Source: Burkholderiales bacterium UBA4615 (GTDB lineage Bacteria > Pseudomonadota > Gammaproteobacteria > Burkholderiales > Burkholderiaceae_E). Taken from it: a stretch of 52,352 nucleotides of DNA. The position numbers and the translations under genes are program-made. Location: contig DGIT01000026.1 in the NCBI GenBank assembly GCA_002386465.1, positions 1 to 52,352 of the forward strand. Reading direction: 5' to 3'. The notes under the pieces are model-generated. The model was given only the letters and a program-made list of their open reading frames with translations. It was not told the DNA's origin and ran no database searches. Positions within the stretch are counted from its first letter, which is position 1, and each line of letters begins with the position of its first letter. This document shows, in pieces, positions 31,247-39,945 of this stretch.

Positions 31247-33001
31247 ATGGCCCGGATCGTTCCTGATGGCTGGCGCGAGTTTGCGACCGGCTCTGCCCTG
31301 GCGGGCGCTGCTGGCGCTGCGGTGCAGCGTCACCATGACACGCTGGCGCTGCTGGCAGGGGCATTGTCGGATGCCTGCACCGTGTATCACGCGGTGCACT
31401 GGACGACCGTGGAGCGTGGACTGTCGGTGTTCGGCGAGATCGATTTTGCCGTGGTCCATCGCAGTGGCGCGGTGTTGCTGATTGCCCAGAAAACCGGTTT
31501 TCTTGAGGAGGGCTCTGAGGGGCTGCTCAAGCGTGACCGCGGGCGCATCGTCAATGTGGCCCTGCAGATGGCGCGCACCGTGGCCAGTCTGCGCGACAAG
31601 ATTGCGCGCCGACCCGGCTGCGAGTCGGTTCAGGTGGATTACCTGCTCTTTTGCCCCGATCACCAGGTGCGGCACGTGGAAAGCGCCGGACTGTCTCACC
31701 ACCGCATCGTTGACGCCACGCAGCGCGATCGGCTCGCCAGCGTGGTGCGGGAGATCGTTGGCGACACGCAGCCGCAGCCTTCACAGCGGCACAGTGCTGC
31801 GCCTTCGACCCCGCGTCAGGGGTCATTGTGGGCAACCGGGCCGTCCGTGCAGCAGATCGACCGGTTCTTTCGCGACGTCATCGAACTGGAGACCGATGTC
31901 AGTGCCTTGGTCGGACAGGCCGAAGCGATGGTCACGCGTATTTCAGGTGGCCTGGCGCACTGGGCTCGGCAATTGTCTTTCGAGCCCTTCCGCTTGCATG
32001 TGCAAGGTACGGCCGGATCGGGCAAGACGCAGCTTGCACTGGCGGAATATCGCGACGCGATTGCGCGTGGCAAGCGGCCGCTTTACGTATGCTACAACCG
32101 GCCGCTGGCTGACCATTTCGCACGTATTGCGCCCGTGGGCGGCGAGGTCTGCACCTTTCATACGCTGTGTCAGAGACTGGTGCGCGATACAGGCGGTGCC
32201 GTGAATTTTTCAGGGCCCGATGCGTTTGAGCGCCTGGAGCGTGATGCGGCGGGCGTCGCGGTGACTGCGCACTGGCAATTCGATACCGTGATCGTCGACG
32301 AAGGTCAGGACTTTTCCGAGGCCTGGCGCGATCAGGTCTTGCGCCATGCCCGTGCGGGTGCGCGGGTGATCTGGCTGGAAGATCCGATGCAGGCACTGTA
32401 TGCGCGGGCTCCGGCGCAGTTGCCGGGATGGGCGACGCTGCGTGCGCACAGCAACTACCGCAGCCCGCGCGAGGTGGTGCGCTTGCTGCAGGCGATCCTG
32501 CCACCCGAGGTACAGATTGACGCGGCAGGGCCGCTGGCTGGCGCTGACCTTGAGCTCATTGAATATGCCGATGCCGATGGCTTGCTGGCCGCCACCAAGG
32601 AGGCCGTGCGGCGTTGCCTGGCCGCCGGGTTTCGGCGTCATGACATGGCTGTGGTGACCCTGCGGGGCCGTTCACAGTCGGCGCTGTTGTCGCTGGATGC
32701 GCTGGGCCCGCATCCGGTGCGCCGCTTCACGGGCCGCTACGATCTGCTGGCGCAGCCGGTGTACACCGAAGGCGAGTTGCTGATTGAGTCGGTTTACCGG
32801 TTCAAGGGGCAGGCCGCACCTGCGGTGGTGCTGACCGAGGTCGATTTCGAAGCGCTCGATGAACGTACCGTGAAAAAACTCTTTGTGGGGGCCACGCGCG
32901 CGACGATGAAGCTTGCCGTGGTGGCGTCGAGCCGCGCTGCGGCGCGTTTGCGTGATGTGATGGCGCTGAACCCGACGCAGACGGCGCCTGCTGGCGAGTA
33001 A
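31247..33001 (+). CDS. NERD-like nuclease domain fused to a UvrD-type (SF1) helicase
   Basis: The 584-residue protein joins a nuclease-like domain to a superfamily 1 helicase. Residues 47-85 match the NERD pattern, with GEIDFAVV (63-70) and VLLIAQKTG, where the expected ExK reads QKT. The helicase has Walker A QGTAGSGKT (253-261), motif II VDEGQD (350-355), motif III WLEDPMQALYA, motif IV SNYRSP (402-407), a motif V region ESVYRFKGQAAPAVVL and motif VI FVGATRA (546-552). NERD-helicase fusions are thought to act in DNA repair or foreign DNA handling. The start may be GTG 31241 instead; neither has a clear ribosome site. It stands alone with no defence genes beside it. Confidence 0.85.
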   Translation: MARIVPDGWREFATGSALAGAAGAAVQRHHDTLALLAGALSDACTVYHAVHWTTVERGLSVFGEIDFAVVHRSGAVLLIAQKTGFLEEGSEGLLKRDRGRIVNVALQMARTVASLRDKIARRPGCESVQVDYLLFCPDHQVRHVESAGLSHHRIVDATQRDRLASVVREIVGDTQPQPSQRHSAAPSTPRQGSLWATGPSVQQIDRFFRDVIELETDVSALVGQAEAMVTRISGGLAHWARQLSFEPFRLHVQGTAGSGKTQLALAEYRDAIARGKRPLYVCYNRPLADHFARIAPVGGEVCTFHTLCQRLVRDTGGAVNFSGPDAFERLERDAAGVAVTAHWQFDTVIVDEGQDFSEAWRDQVLRHARAGARVIWLEDPMQALYARAPAQLPGWATLRAHSNYRSPREVVRLLQAILPPEVQIDAAGPLAGADLELIEYADADGLLAATKEAVRRCLAAGFRRHDMAVVTLRGRSQSALLSLDALGPHPVRRFTGRYDLLAQPVYTEGELLIESVYRFKGQAAPAVVLTEVDFEALDERTVKKLFVGATRATMKLAVVASSRAAARLRDVMALNPTQTAPAGE

Positions 33002-33050
33002 CAATGCCACGCAGCGTGGGGTGGAGGTGTTCTGTAGACATGCTGAGTCT

Positions 33051-33086
33051 GCACGTTCATCGGCACGTTCATCGGCACGTTCATCG
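33051..33086. repeat. 3 x 12-bp perfect tandem repeat downstream of the nuclease-helicase gene
   Basis: GCACGTTCATCG occurs three times in a row, and a decayed fourth copy (GGGCACGTTAATC) lies about 45 bases further on. The array sits in the 143-base gap between the convergent nuclease-helicase and AI-2E genes. It is a minisatellite-like array with no known function. Confidence 0.9.
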
Positions 33087-33144
33087 GCGGATGAATCGTG
33101 GCGGGTTGATCGGGCACGTTAATCAGGTCCGTTGATCATCCCGC

Positions 33145-34335
33145 TCAATCGCTGCGCCGGGCCTGATCTGACTCAGCCGTGTCCGGTGCTTCGTCGATCC
33201 AGGCATCGAGCAGTGTGTGCGTGACCGCCAGCACCACCGGGCCAATGAACAGTCCGATCAGACCGAAGGCCAGCAGCCCGCCGATCACGCCAGCAAAGAT
33301 CAGCAGCAAGGGCAGATCTGCGCCCTGACGGATCAGCCAGGGACGCAACACGTTGTCCATCGTTGCCACGAAAACCGTCCACAACCCCAGGGCGATCGCC
33401 CAACCGGTTTGTCCGGTGGAAAACACCCACAGCGTGGCGGGGATCAGCACCGGCAGGGTTCCGATCTGCGCGATCGACAGCAGCACCATGACGGCGGTCA
33501 GCAGCGTGATCGCAGGAATGCCGACCATGGCCAGACCCAGCGCAGCGAGCACTGACTGCACCAGCGCCGTCACCACCACCCCCAGCGCCACGCCGCGTAC
33601 GGAATCTGCAGCCAGACGTGCCGTGCGCGCGCCGCGTTCGCCCGCCAGTCGTCGCGCCAGGCCCAGTGCCCGATCCGCAGCCCCTTCGCCATACTGGTAA
33701 AGGATCGCGCACAACACGACCGTGAACAGGAACTCGGCGCCAAGTGAGCCGATGACGCCCGCCTGTTTCAGCGCCTGTCCGGCGAAGGCTCCCGCATAAG
33801 GCGTGATTTTTGCGAGCACCGAATTCAGATTGCTCTGACCCAGTTCGGTCCAAAGCGCCACCAGCTTGCTGCCTGCCAGCGGGATGGCGCCGAGCCACTC
33901 CGGCGGAGGGTTGCGGGGCAATTCAGCCAGCGTGCGCAGCCAGCCCACAACGGTGTCGGCATTTTCGACGACGGTCCCGATGGCGAATCCGAGCGGCACG
34001 AAAAAGAGCAGCAGCAGGGCCAGCGTCATGACGATCGTGGCGAGCGTACGGCTGTTCCACAGCCAGTCCTGCACGCGACGCATCAGTGACCAGCTGGCAA
34101 TCACGATGGTGGCCGCCCAGATGAGTGGCGGGATGAAGGGGCGCAGGACCCAGAAGCTGACGGCGATCAAGCCCAGAAGCGCGAGGAGACCGAGCACGGG
34201 CCGGATCAGGTCAGGCTCGGATGAGGTCGACGCCGGCGTCGGATGCACGCTCGCCTGCGCCGCCCGGGGTGCGGGTGCGGCGTCGACCTCAGGCGCATAG
34301 GCCCGGCGGTCAGGGTCGTCGGCAGTGACGGGCAT
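33145..34335 (-). CDS. AI-2E family transporter (PerM/TqsA-like)
   Basis: The 396-residue inner-membrane protein has a Pro/Ala-rich cytoplasmic N terminus (about 40 residues) and about eight membrane helices with the AI-2E family pattern: VSFWVLRPFIPPLIWAATIVIASWSL near the start, GVALGVVVTALVQSVLAALGL in the middle, and VLLSIAQIGTLPVLIPATLW plus GLIGLFIGPVVLAV towards the end. Members export autoinducer-2 (TqsA) or other small molecules, and the name rarely predicts substrate. ATG 34335 is preferred over a GTG three codons upstream. The gene is convergent with the nuclease-helicase gene. Confidence 0.92.
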   Translation of the reverse strand: MPVTADDPDRRAYAPEVDAAPAPRAAQASVHPTPASTSSEPDLIRPVLGLLALLGLIAVSFWVLRPFIPPLIWAATIVIASWSLMRRVQDWLWNSRTLATIVMTLALLLLFFVPLGFAIGTVVENADTVVGWLRTLAELPRNPPPEWLGAIPLAGSKLVALWTELGQSNLNSVLAKITPYAGAFAGQALKQAGVIGSLGAEFLFTVVLCAILYQYGEGAADRALGLARRLAGERGARTARLAADSVRGVALGVVVTALVQSVLAALGLAMVGIPAITLLTAVMVLLSIAQIGTLPVLIPATLWVFSTGQTGWAIALGLWTVFVATMDNVLRPWLIRQGADLPLLLIFAGVIGGLLAFGLIGLFIGPVVLAVTHTLLDAWIDEAPDTAESDQARRSD

Positions 34336-34437
34336 TGTGGGCACGCAGAAGAGGGGCGCGGAAGCTTGCGCGGCACGCCCACTCTAACCCACAACCTGCG
34401 CTGAGCATCGGCTGGGGTCGAGCGTCGACACCTGGCT

Positions 34438-35655
34438 TTAGGGCGTCTGCTCCAGCAGCCGTGCGATGCCCCAGCCGGCGAGCAATCCCCAGAACGGCGC
34501 GCCGATGCTGAAGATCGGCTGATCGGCCACCGTGATCAGAAATGCGACCAGCGCACCCAGGGGAAAACCGCTGCCGAAGGCGGTCGTGAAGGCCCCTTGC
34601 AGGGATCGAATCATGGCGAGGCCCGCCAGAGCTGCGATGAATGCCTTGGGCGCGGCGAGCAGCAGGGCGCTGAAGGCCGAGGCGAAGAGCCCGAAGCCGA
34701 GGGCCAGCAGACCGACGAGCCATGCGCCGACATAATGGCGCGAACGATCGGGACCCGAGGCAACGATCGCGTTGGTAGGTCCGGTCAGGCAGCTCGAGAC
34801 CGTTCCCAGAAACGCAGTGCACACGGAAGCCAGGCCGCAGGCCAGCGTCACGGCATTGACCGGCGGCTCATGGCCAGCCGCCTTGAGCACGGCGAATCCC
34901 TGACCGTTCTGGACAAAGAGGACCGTGATCGCCAGCGGCACGACCAGCTCCAGGAGGATGGCCGGGGAGAAGGCCGGTGTGAAAAAGCTGGGTGCGGTGA
35001 GTGCCAGCGCGGTGGCGTCCGGCCAGATCATGCGCCCGCCGAGGGTGATGGCGAGCAGGCCGACCAGGAGTGCGCCGATCATGGGTGGCATGCGGCTCGA
35101 CCAGCGCGGGTTGGCGCTCAACACGAGGAAGGCGACCACCATGCTGCCTGCAATCGCGGGATCCAGGTGGACTGCCCGGACCAGGTCGGTCCCAAAGCGC
35201 AGAAACACCCCTGCCACCATGCCCATGATGACAGGCATGGGGATCGCATTCTGCAGTCTGCGCATCCAACCGGACAGTCCCAGCAGGGCCAACAGGATGC
35301 CCGTCACGACGAACGCGCCCAGCACTTCGGCATGGCTGGCGTGATCCAGCGCCTGGCCAACCAGCACGGTGCCCGGGATCGTCCAAAAGCAGATTAGGGG
35401 CATGCGCCAGCGCCAGGTGAGAAAAAGCGTCACCAGGCCGTTCACGAAGAAGGCACCAAAGATCCATGCGGCCACCTCGGTCTGGCCGAGCCCTCCTTGG
35501 GCTGCGCTGGACAGGATGATGGCCACGGGTCCGGTGGCGGCAAAAAGAAACGCGATCAGCGCATTGACCGTCTCGGTCGGCCCGAGGTCGGTCAGCCATT
35601 GGCGCACTGTCGGCGGGGCATCCGCTGGCCGTTCGAGGATTTGGTCGTGGGGCAA
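34438..35655 (-). CDS. benE: BenE family benzoate/H+ symporter
   Basis: The 405-residue protein has ten to twelve membrane helices and BenE family patterns: AFLFAATGPVAIILSSAAQGGLGQTEVAAW near the N terminus, WTIPGTVLVGQAL, NAIPMPVIMGMVAGVFLRFGTDLVRA and PTNAIVASG late in the chain. BenE proteins import aromatic acids such as benzoate with protons. No aromatic degradation genes are adjacent, so the cargo is uncertain. The frame opens with TTG 35655, and GTG 35607 is an alternative; neither has a good ribosome site, so the start is not settled. Confidence 0.88.
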   Translation of the reverse strand: MPHDQILERPADAPPTVRQWLTDLGPTETVNALIAFLFAATGPVAIILSSAAQGGLGQTEVAAWIFGAFFVNGLVTLFLTWRWRMPLICFWTIPGTVLVGQALDHASHAEVLGAFVVTGILLALLGLSGWMRRLQNAIPMPVIMGMVAGVFLRFGTDLVRAVHLDPAIAGSMVVAFLVLSANPRWSSRMPPMIGALLVGLLAITLGGRMIWPDATALALTAPSFFTPAFSPAILLELVVPLAITVLFVQNGQGFAVLKAAGHEPPVNAVTLACGLASVCTAFLGTVSSCLTGPTNAIVASGPDRSRHYVGAWLVGLLALGFGLFASAFSALLLAAPKAFIAALAGLAMIRSLQGAFTTAFGSGFPLGALVAFLITVADQPIFSIGAPFWGLLAGWGIARLLEQTP

Positions 35656-35849
35656 GGCAGCGGTTCGGTAGGCGGTCTTGGCCGCATCTTAGCCGGCTGA
35701 CTGTGCCCGTTGTTTGAGCGCGTGTCGATCAGGCATGACGCGGGCGATGCAAAGTGAGGGGAACGTCATGGCCCGCCAAGCTGCACTGAGCCGAATGGCC
35801 GAGTCCATGGAGGGCGGGGCCGACCCCTGATGGGGGCAGCCGCCTCGAT

Positions 35850-36446
35850 TCAGGCGGTCAACTGCGGGACGAGTCGGTTGAGGTGGGGGCAATGGACCCC
35901 GCGCTCGGCCAGACTGCGCCAGGTGGACAATGCGTAATCTCGATTGGGTCCACGCTCGCCCTGACACTGCGACAGTCTTCGTACGATCTCGGCCTCGGCA
36001 AGTCTTGCATACGCAGTGCTGCAGGGATTTGCCACGAAAGCAAGTGCTTGCTCTCTTTGATGTTGGCCGACGCAGACCGCGACGACCCGGGCGACGTAAA
36101 CCCCCCCGGTCATCTCGCGCTCGAAGAGGGCTTGCAGTGCCGTGAGGCGGGTTTGCGGGCGCAGCTTGAAGGCCATGCCGATACACGAACCGCCCCGGTC
36201 AAGGCCCAGCACCACCCCCGGAGCTTCAGGCGTGCCCCGATAGCGGGTTGAACTGATGCAAAAGGAGCGGTGATAACCGTGGATCCGGGCGAGGCTGGCT
36301 TCGGCAAAGTCAAACCCGGGGTTCCAGATCAGCGAGCCGTAGCCGAAGACCCAGTCCGTCTCCACTGCAGCGGGCTCTGTGCAGATGAGGCGCGCGCAGC
36401 CCGAGGGCGCAGCGGGCAAAGAGAAACGGGCATCCAGAGCATCCAT
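35850..36446 (-). CDS. chaC: glutathione-specific gamma-glutamylcyclotransferase
   Basis: ChaC degrades glutathione to 5-oxoproline and Cys-Gly. The 198-residue protein contains the family signature VFGYGSLIWNPGF (33-45), RGTPEAPGVVLGLD (70-83) and FEREMTGGVY (108-117), whose glutamate (Glu111) is in the position of the catalytic acid. ATG 36446 is chosen because the homologous region starts about 30 residues later; an earlier in-frame start would add 51 residues with no family match. The ribosome site is poor. A perfect 6-bp inverted repeat (CCGCCT/AGGCGG, 35840-35857) surrounds the stop codon. The gene stands alone on the minus strand. Confidence 0.93.
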   Translation of the reverse strand: MDALDARFSLPAAPSGCARLICTEPAAVETDWVFGYGSLIWNPGFDFAEASLARIHGYHRSFCISSTRYRGTPEAPGVVLGLDRGGSCIGMAFKLRPQTRLTALQALFEREMTGGVYVARVVAVCVGQHQREQALAFVANPCSTAYARLAEAEIVRRLSQCQGERGPNRDYALSTWRSLAERGVHCPHLNRLVPQLTA

Positions 36447-36763
36447 CCATGGCTTAACGGCGCCAGCATGGTCCCGGTGGACGGCGACCGATACAGATCT
36501 GCGCAGATTCGTGCCGAGGCGATCGTCGGACGGTATACACCGACGGTATACCGGGAGCGACCCGTTCAGCCGGGCCATACCTGCTGGCACCACGGGCAAG
36601 GTCCGCTGTATGCCGATGCGCAGTATCGGGATAAGGGACAGGTGACGGTCAGGCCGGTGTCATGGGGGCTGTATACCGGCGGCGATCCGTCTGCAGGCCC
36701 CGGGTCGTGCTACCGTGCCGTCCCCGCGCCACGCTTGGGCGCGCGTCTCAACCGTTTCGCACG
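36447..36763. other. 317-base divergent gap with a cluster of GTATAC sites
   Basis: This gap between chaC and the DUF3717 gene contains the palindrome GTATAC three times: within CGGTATAC at 36531-36538 and 36544-36551 (13 bp apart) and at 36671-36676. CGGTATAC next to a close copy, plus a third copy as GTATACCGG, suggests operator-type repeats. Frames through the region lack coding character. No -35/-10 pair stands out. Confidence 0.45.
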
Positions 36764-37027
36764 ATGACCACCCTCTTGACTGACCCAGCGTCGCCGTTGC
36801 CTCGTGTGCTGACCATCGGCGCGCTTGAAGCCGCCATCAATCGCGCCCGCGCGGCACAGCCCGCGACCGGGGCCGAGGCGGTCCTCTCGCGCGAAGTCTC
36901 GGTGCTGGCCAAGCTATATGGCCGGATGATATGGGACCGCGAGCTTCAGCGGCCCTGGGAGACGCTCACCGACACCGAGCAGGTGGCGCTCCAGTTGTGG
37001 GCTGCTCCGGTGGGTCGTCAGGCCTGA
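36764..37027 (+). CDS. DUF3717 family small protein
   Basis: The 87-residue product matches the short DUF3717 family found mainly in Burkholderiales: LTIGALEAAINRARAAQPATG, then LSREVSVLAKLYGRMIW and TLTDTEQVALQLW. It appears soluble and helical, with no signal peptide or cofactor motif. The role is unknown. Its 3' end overlaps topB on the opposite strand by ten bases: both stops lie within the palindrome TCAGGCCTGA (37018-37027). ATG 36764 starts right after a GC-rich leader with no clear ribosome site. Confidence 0.82.
   Translation: MTTLLTDPASPLPRVLTIGALEAAINRARAAQPATGAEAVLSREVSVLAKLYGRMIWDRELQRPWETLTDTEQVALQLWAAPVGRQA
37018..37027. other. palindrome carrying both stop codons of topB and DUF3717
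   Basis: TCAGGCCTGA is its own reverse complement. Read in one direction it contains the topB stop, and in the other the DUF3717 stop, so the two convergent genes overlap by exactly this 10-bp sequence and both proteins end in QA. Confidence 0.9.
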
Positions 37028-39837
37028 CCCGATCCTTTGGTACCGCGCACGGCAGCGGTTTTGCTTGCCGTCCTGGCTGGCTTGGCGGCCGTCCGGCTGG
37101 CAGTGCCTCCGGCAGGCTTCTTGGCGGTGGCTCGGGTGGCCGGTTTTGCGACGGTCCTGGTGCCGGCGCCCGAGACGCTGCGAGCACCTGCCGTTACTGC
37201 GCTGCCCCGCGTACCACGACCCGCCTTGCCGGTGCTCGCGGCCGTTGTGGCGGACTGCGACGCATCCGCTGCAACACCCTCACCGGCACCCGATGCGGCC
37301 GTCTCGGCTGAGGTATCGGTATCAGTGCGCGCGCCCTTGCCGCCTCGTGCCCCCGCCCGTGGCCCGGCCGCCTGAAATTCAAAGCCCACCTTGCCATCGG
37401 GCTGACGCACCAGAAACGCCTTGAACCGGCGCCGCGTGCGCGACGAGACAAAGCCGTCGAGCAGATCGGTCTTGCCTTCAGCGAGCAGCTTCGTCATCTG
37501 AGCCGGCTCGATCGGCTGCTGCAGGATCACCTTGCCCGATCGGAACTCGCAGCTGCGCTCCGGCCCGACGGACTTCTCACAGACATAGCTCATGCCGTGT
37601 TCAAAAACTCGGGCGGCGCAGCGCGGGCAGGCGCCCAGCGCGGTCTGCGCCGAAAAGTCGACGGGCTCCTCGTTGTCCTGGGCGTCGCTTTGGCCAAAAT
37701 CAAACTCGAGTTTCCAGTCGGGTTCGACCAGCTTGAGCATGGAGGAGAAGGGGCGCCCCATCTTGCTGCGAAAGCCGTGCAACGGGCCGATTGCCTTGTT
37801 GTGCATCAGCTCCTCGGCCTCGACAGGCTCGAGCAGTCGGGATGAAGGCGACTTGGTGATCGACCAGTCGCATGCGCTGCAGGCAAAGCGCCGGTAATTT
37901 TCGCGCACAACCTGGCCGCATCGGGGGCAGGGTTGGGTGAGCGTGGCGTAATCGCCAGGCACATCGGTGGTGCCGTAGCCTTTGGCGCGTTCAACGATGT
38001 GCCGCGTCATTTCGGCGATTTCGCCCATGAAGGCGTCCCGATCGAGGTGACCGCGCTCCATTTGCGAGAGCTTGTATTCCCACTCGCCGGTGAGCTCCGG
38101 CATGGTGAGCTCCGCCACCCCCAGGCCGCGCAGCAGGGTCAGCAGCTGGAATGCCTTGGCCGTGGGGATGAGGTCGCGGCCTTCACGAATCAGGTAGTTC
38201 TCGTTGATCAGCCCCTCGATCACCTGAGCGCGTGTGGCCGGCGTACCCAGCCCCTTGGCTGCCATGGCCTCGCGCAGTTCTTCGTCATCGACCAGCTTGC
38301 CTGCGCCTTCCATGGCCGACAGCAGGGTGCCCTCGTTGAAGCGTGCTGGAGGGCGGGTGGCGAGCGACAAGGCCTCGATCGCCGCGGTGGCCACCCGTTC
38401 GCCGGGGTCAACTGCCACCAGATTGCCCGCAGTGGCTTCTTCGCCTTCCTTTGCAGCGCGGGCCTCGACGGCTTCGCGTCCGTAGATCGCCATCCAGCCG
38501 GGGTTCACCAGCACGCGCCCCTCGGTCTTGAAGGCGTGGCTTTCGACTGTGGTGATCCGGGTGGTGACCTTGAATTCGGCCGCCGGAAAAAATACGGCCA
38601 GGAAGCGCTTGACCACGAGGTCATACACCTTCTGCTCGGCCTCCGACAGCGCCTTGGGGGCTTGAAGCGTGGGGATGATGGCGAAGTGATCCGACACCTT
38701 GGCGTTGTCGAAAATGCGCTTGTTGGACGGTTTGACCCAGTCGTTTTTCAGGGCCTGCGCCGAGAACTGCCCGTAGGGCGGCACGTCGTTGAGCATGCCA
38801 AGGGTCTGCTTCACCGTGCTGACATAGTCTTCCGGCAACGCTTTGGAGTCGGTCCGCGGGTAGGTGAGGACCTTGTGGCGTTCGTACAGCGCCTGAGCCA
38901 ATGCGAGCGTTGTCTTGGCTGAAAAGCCGAATCGGCCATTCGCCTCGCGTTGCAGACTGGTGAGATCAAAGAGCGCCGGAGCCGCCTGGCTGGAGGGCTT
39001 GGACTCTTCCTCCACCCGACCGGGCTTGCCACGGCAGGCGTCAACAATGCTGCGTGCCTTGGCTTCGTCCCAGATGCGCTCGGCCCGGGCATCGGCATCG
39101 GCGCTTTTCTGAAAGGACGGATCGAACCAGCGACCTTCGTAAGTGCCGGCCTTGGCCTCGAAACTGGCTTTGACTTCGAAGTAGGCGCGGGGTTTGAATT
39201 TGCGGATACGCTCTTCACGTTCAACCACGATCGCCAGGGTGGGCGTTTGCACCCGACCCACAGTGGTCAGGAAAAATCCGCCGTCGCGAGAATTGAAGGC
39301 GGTCATGGCGCGGGTGCCATTGATGCCGACCAGCCAGTCGGCTTCGGAGCGGCAGCGTGCGGCATCGGCCAGCGGCATCATCTGCTGGTCGTCGCGCAGT
39401 TTGGCAAAGCCTTCGCGAATGGCGCTGGGTGTCATCGACTGCAGCCACAGTCGGCGAACCGGCTGCTTTGCCTTGGCGTGCTGGGCAATCAGTCGAAAGA
39501 TCAGTTCGCCCTCGCGACCGGCGTCGCAGGCATTGATCAGACCGTCGATGTCCTTGCGCTTGATCAGGCGGGTGAGCAACTTCAGGCGGTCTGCGCTGCG
39601 GTCGATGGGGCGCAGGTCGAAGTGCGGCGGGATGACCGGGAGGTGGGCAAATGACCACTTGCCGCGTTTGACCTCGAATTGCTCGGGTGCTGCAATCTCA
39701 ACCAGGTGACCGACCGCCGACGACAGAACGTAATCGTCGCTTTCGAAGAAGTCGCCCTCTTTGGTGAAGCCCCCGAGTGAGCGCGCGATGTCTGCGGCAA
39801 CCGAGGGCTTTTCAGCGATGATGAGCGATTTTCCCAT
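37018..39837 (-). CDS. topB: DNA topoisomerase III
   Basis: This type IA topoisomerase (939 residues) decatenates and relaxes DNA. The Toprim domain is at the N terminus (LIIAEKPSVAADIARSLGGF and NACDAGREGELIFR). The active-site tyrosine lies in VLTYPRTDSKALPEDY. After the core come a C4 zinc finger (CPRCGQVVRENYRRFACSAC), a second cysteine cluster (CPRCAARVFEHGMSYVCEKS) and a domain ending LLDGFVSSRTRRRFKAFLV. The last 150 or so residues are rich in Ala, Lys, Thr, Gly and Arg and probably bind DNA non-specifically. E. coli TopB has 653 residues, so the extended C-terminal part is the main difference. The start is fixed by homology at MGKSLIIAEK. It lies 108 bases downstream of dprA on the same strand. 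Confidence 0.96.
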   Translation of the reverse strand: MGKSLIIAEKPSVAADIARSLGGFTKEGDFFESDDYVLSSAVGHLVEIAAPEQFEVKRGKWSFAHLPVIPPHFDLRPIDRSADRLKLLTRLIKRKDIDGLINACDAGREGELIFRLIAQHAKAKQPVRRLWLQSMTPSAIREGFAKLRDDQQMMPLADAARCRSEADWLVGINGTRAMTAFNSRDGGFFLTTVGRVQTPTLAIVVEREERIRKFKPRAYFEVKASFEAKAGTYEGRWFDPSFQKSADADARAERIWDEAKARSIVDACRGKPGRVEEESKPSSQAAPALFDLTSLQREANGRFGFSAKTTLALAQALYERHKVLTYPRTDSKALPEDYVSTVKQTLGMLNDVPPYGQFSAQALKNDWVKPSNKRIFDNAKVSDHFAIIPTLQAPKALSEAEQKVYDLVVKRFLAVFFPAAEFKVTTRITTVESHAFKTEGRVLVNPGWMAIYGREAVEARAAKEGEEATAGNLVAVDPGERVATAAIEALSLATRPPARFNEGTLLSAMEGAGKLVDDEELREAMAAKGLGTPATRAQVIEGLINENYLIREGRDLIPTAKAFQLLTLLRGLGVAELTMPELTGEWEYKLSQMERGHLDRDAFMGEIAEMTRHIVERAKGYGTTDVPGDYATLTQPCPRCGQVVRENYRRFACSACDWSITKSPSSRLLEPVEAEELMHNKAIGPLHGFRSKMGRPFSSMLKLVEPDWKLEFDFGQSDAQDNEEPVDFSAQTALGACPRCAARVFEHGMSYVCEKSVGPERSCEFRSGKVILQQPIEPAQMTKLLAEGKTDLLDGFVSSRTRRRFKAFLVRQPDGKVGFEFQAAGPRAGARGGKGARTDTDTSAETAASGAGEGVAADASQSATTAASTGKAGRGTRGSAVTAGARSVSGAGTRTVAKPATRATAKKPAGGTASRTAAKPARTASKTAAVRGTKGSGQA

Positions 39838-39945
39838 GGTTTTGGCGGCTTCTTGAAGTGCATTGCGGCGGATCTGGCCGCTCCAGCAGCGGTCGGCCGA
39901 TCCGCGGGGGGCCAATCATAAGAGCGTGATTGTCCAACTGGCAAG

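Noticed and set aside
33051..33086. The 12-bp tandem repeat as a CRISPR array
   Set aside because: Units are directly adjacent, with no spacers, and there are no cas genes.
36270..36767. Plus-strand frame through the chaC start and the divergent gap
   Set aside because: It overlaps the conserved part of chaC, has no recognisable pattern and changes composition midway. The gap reads as regulatory.
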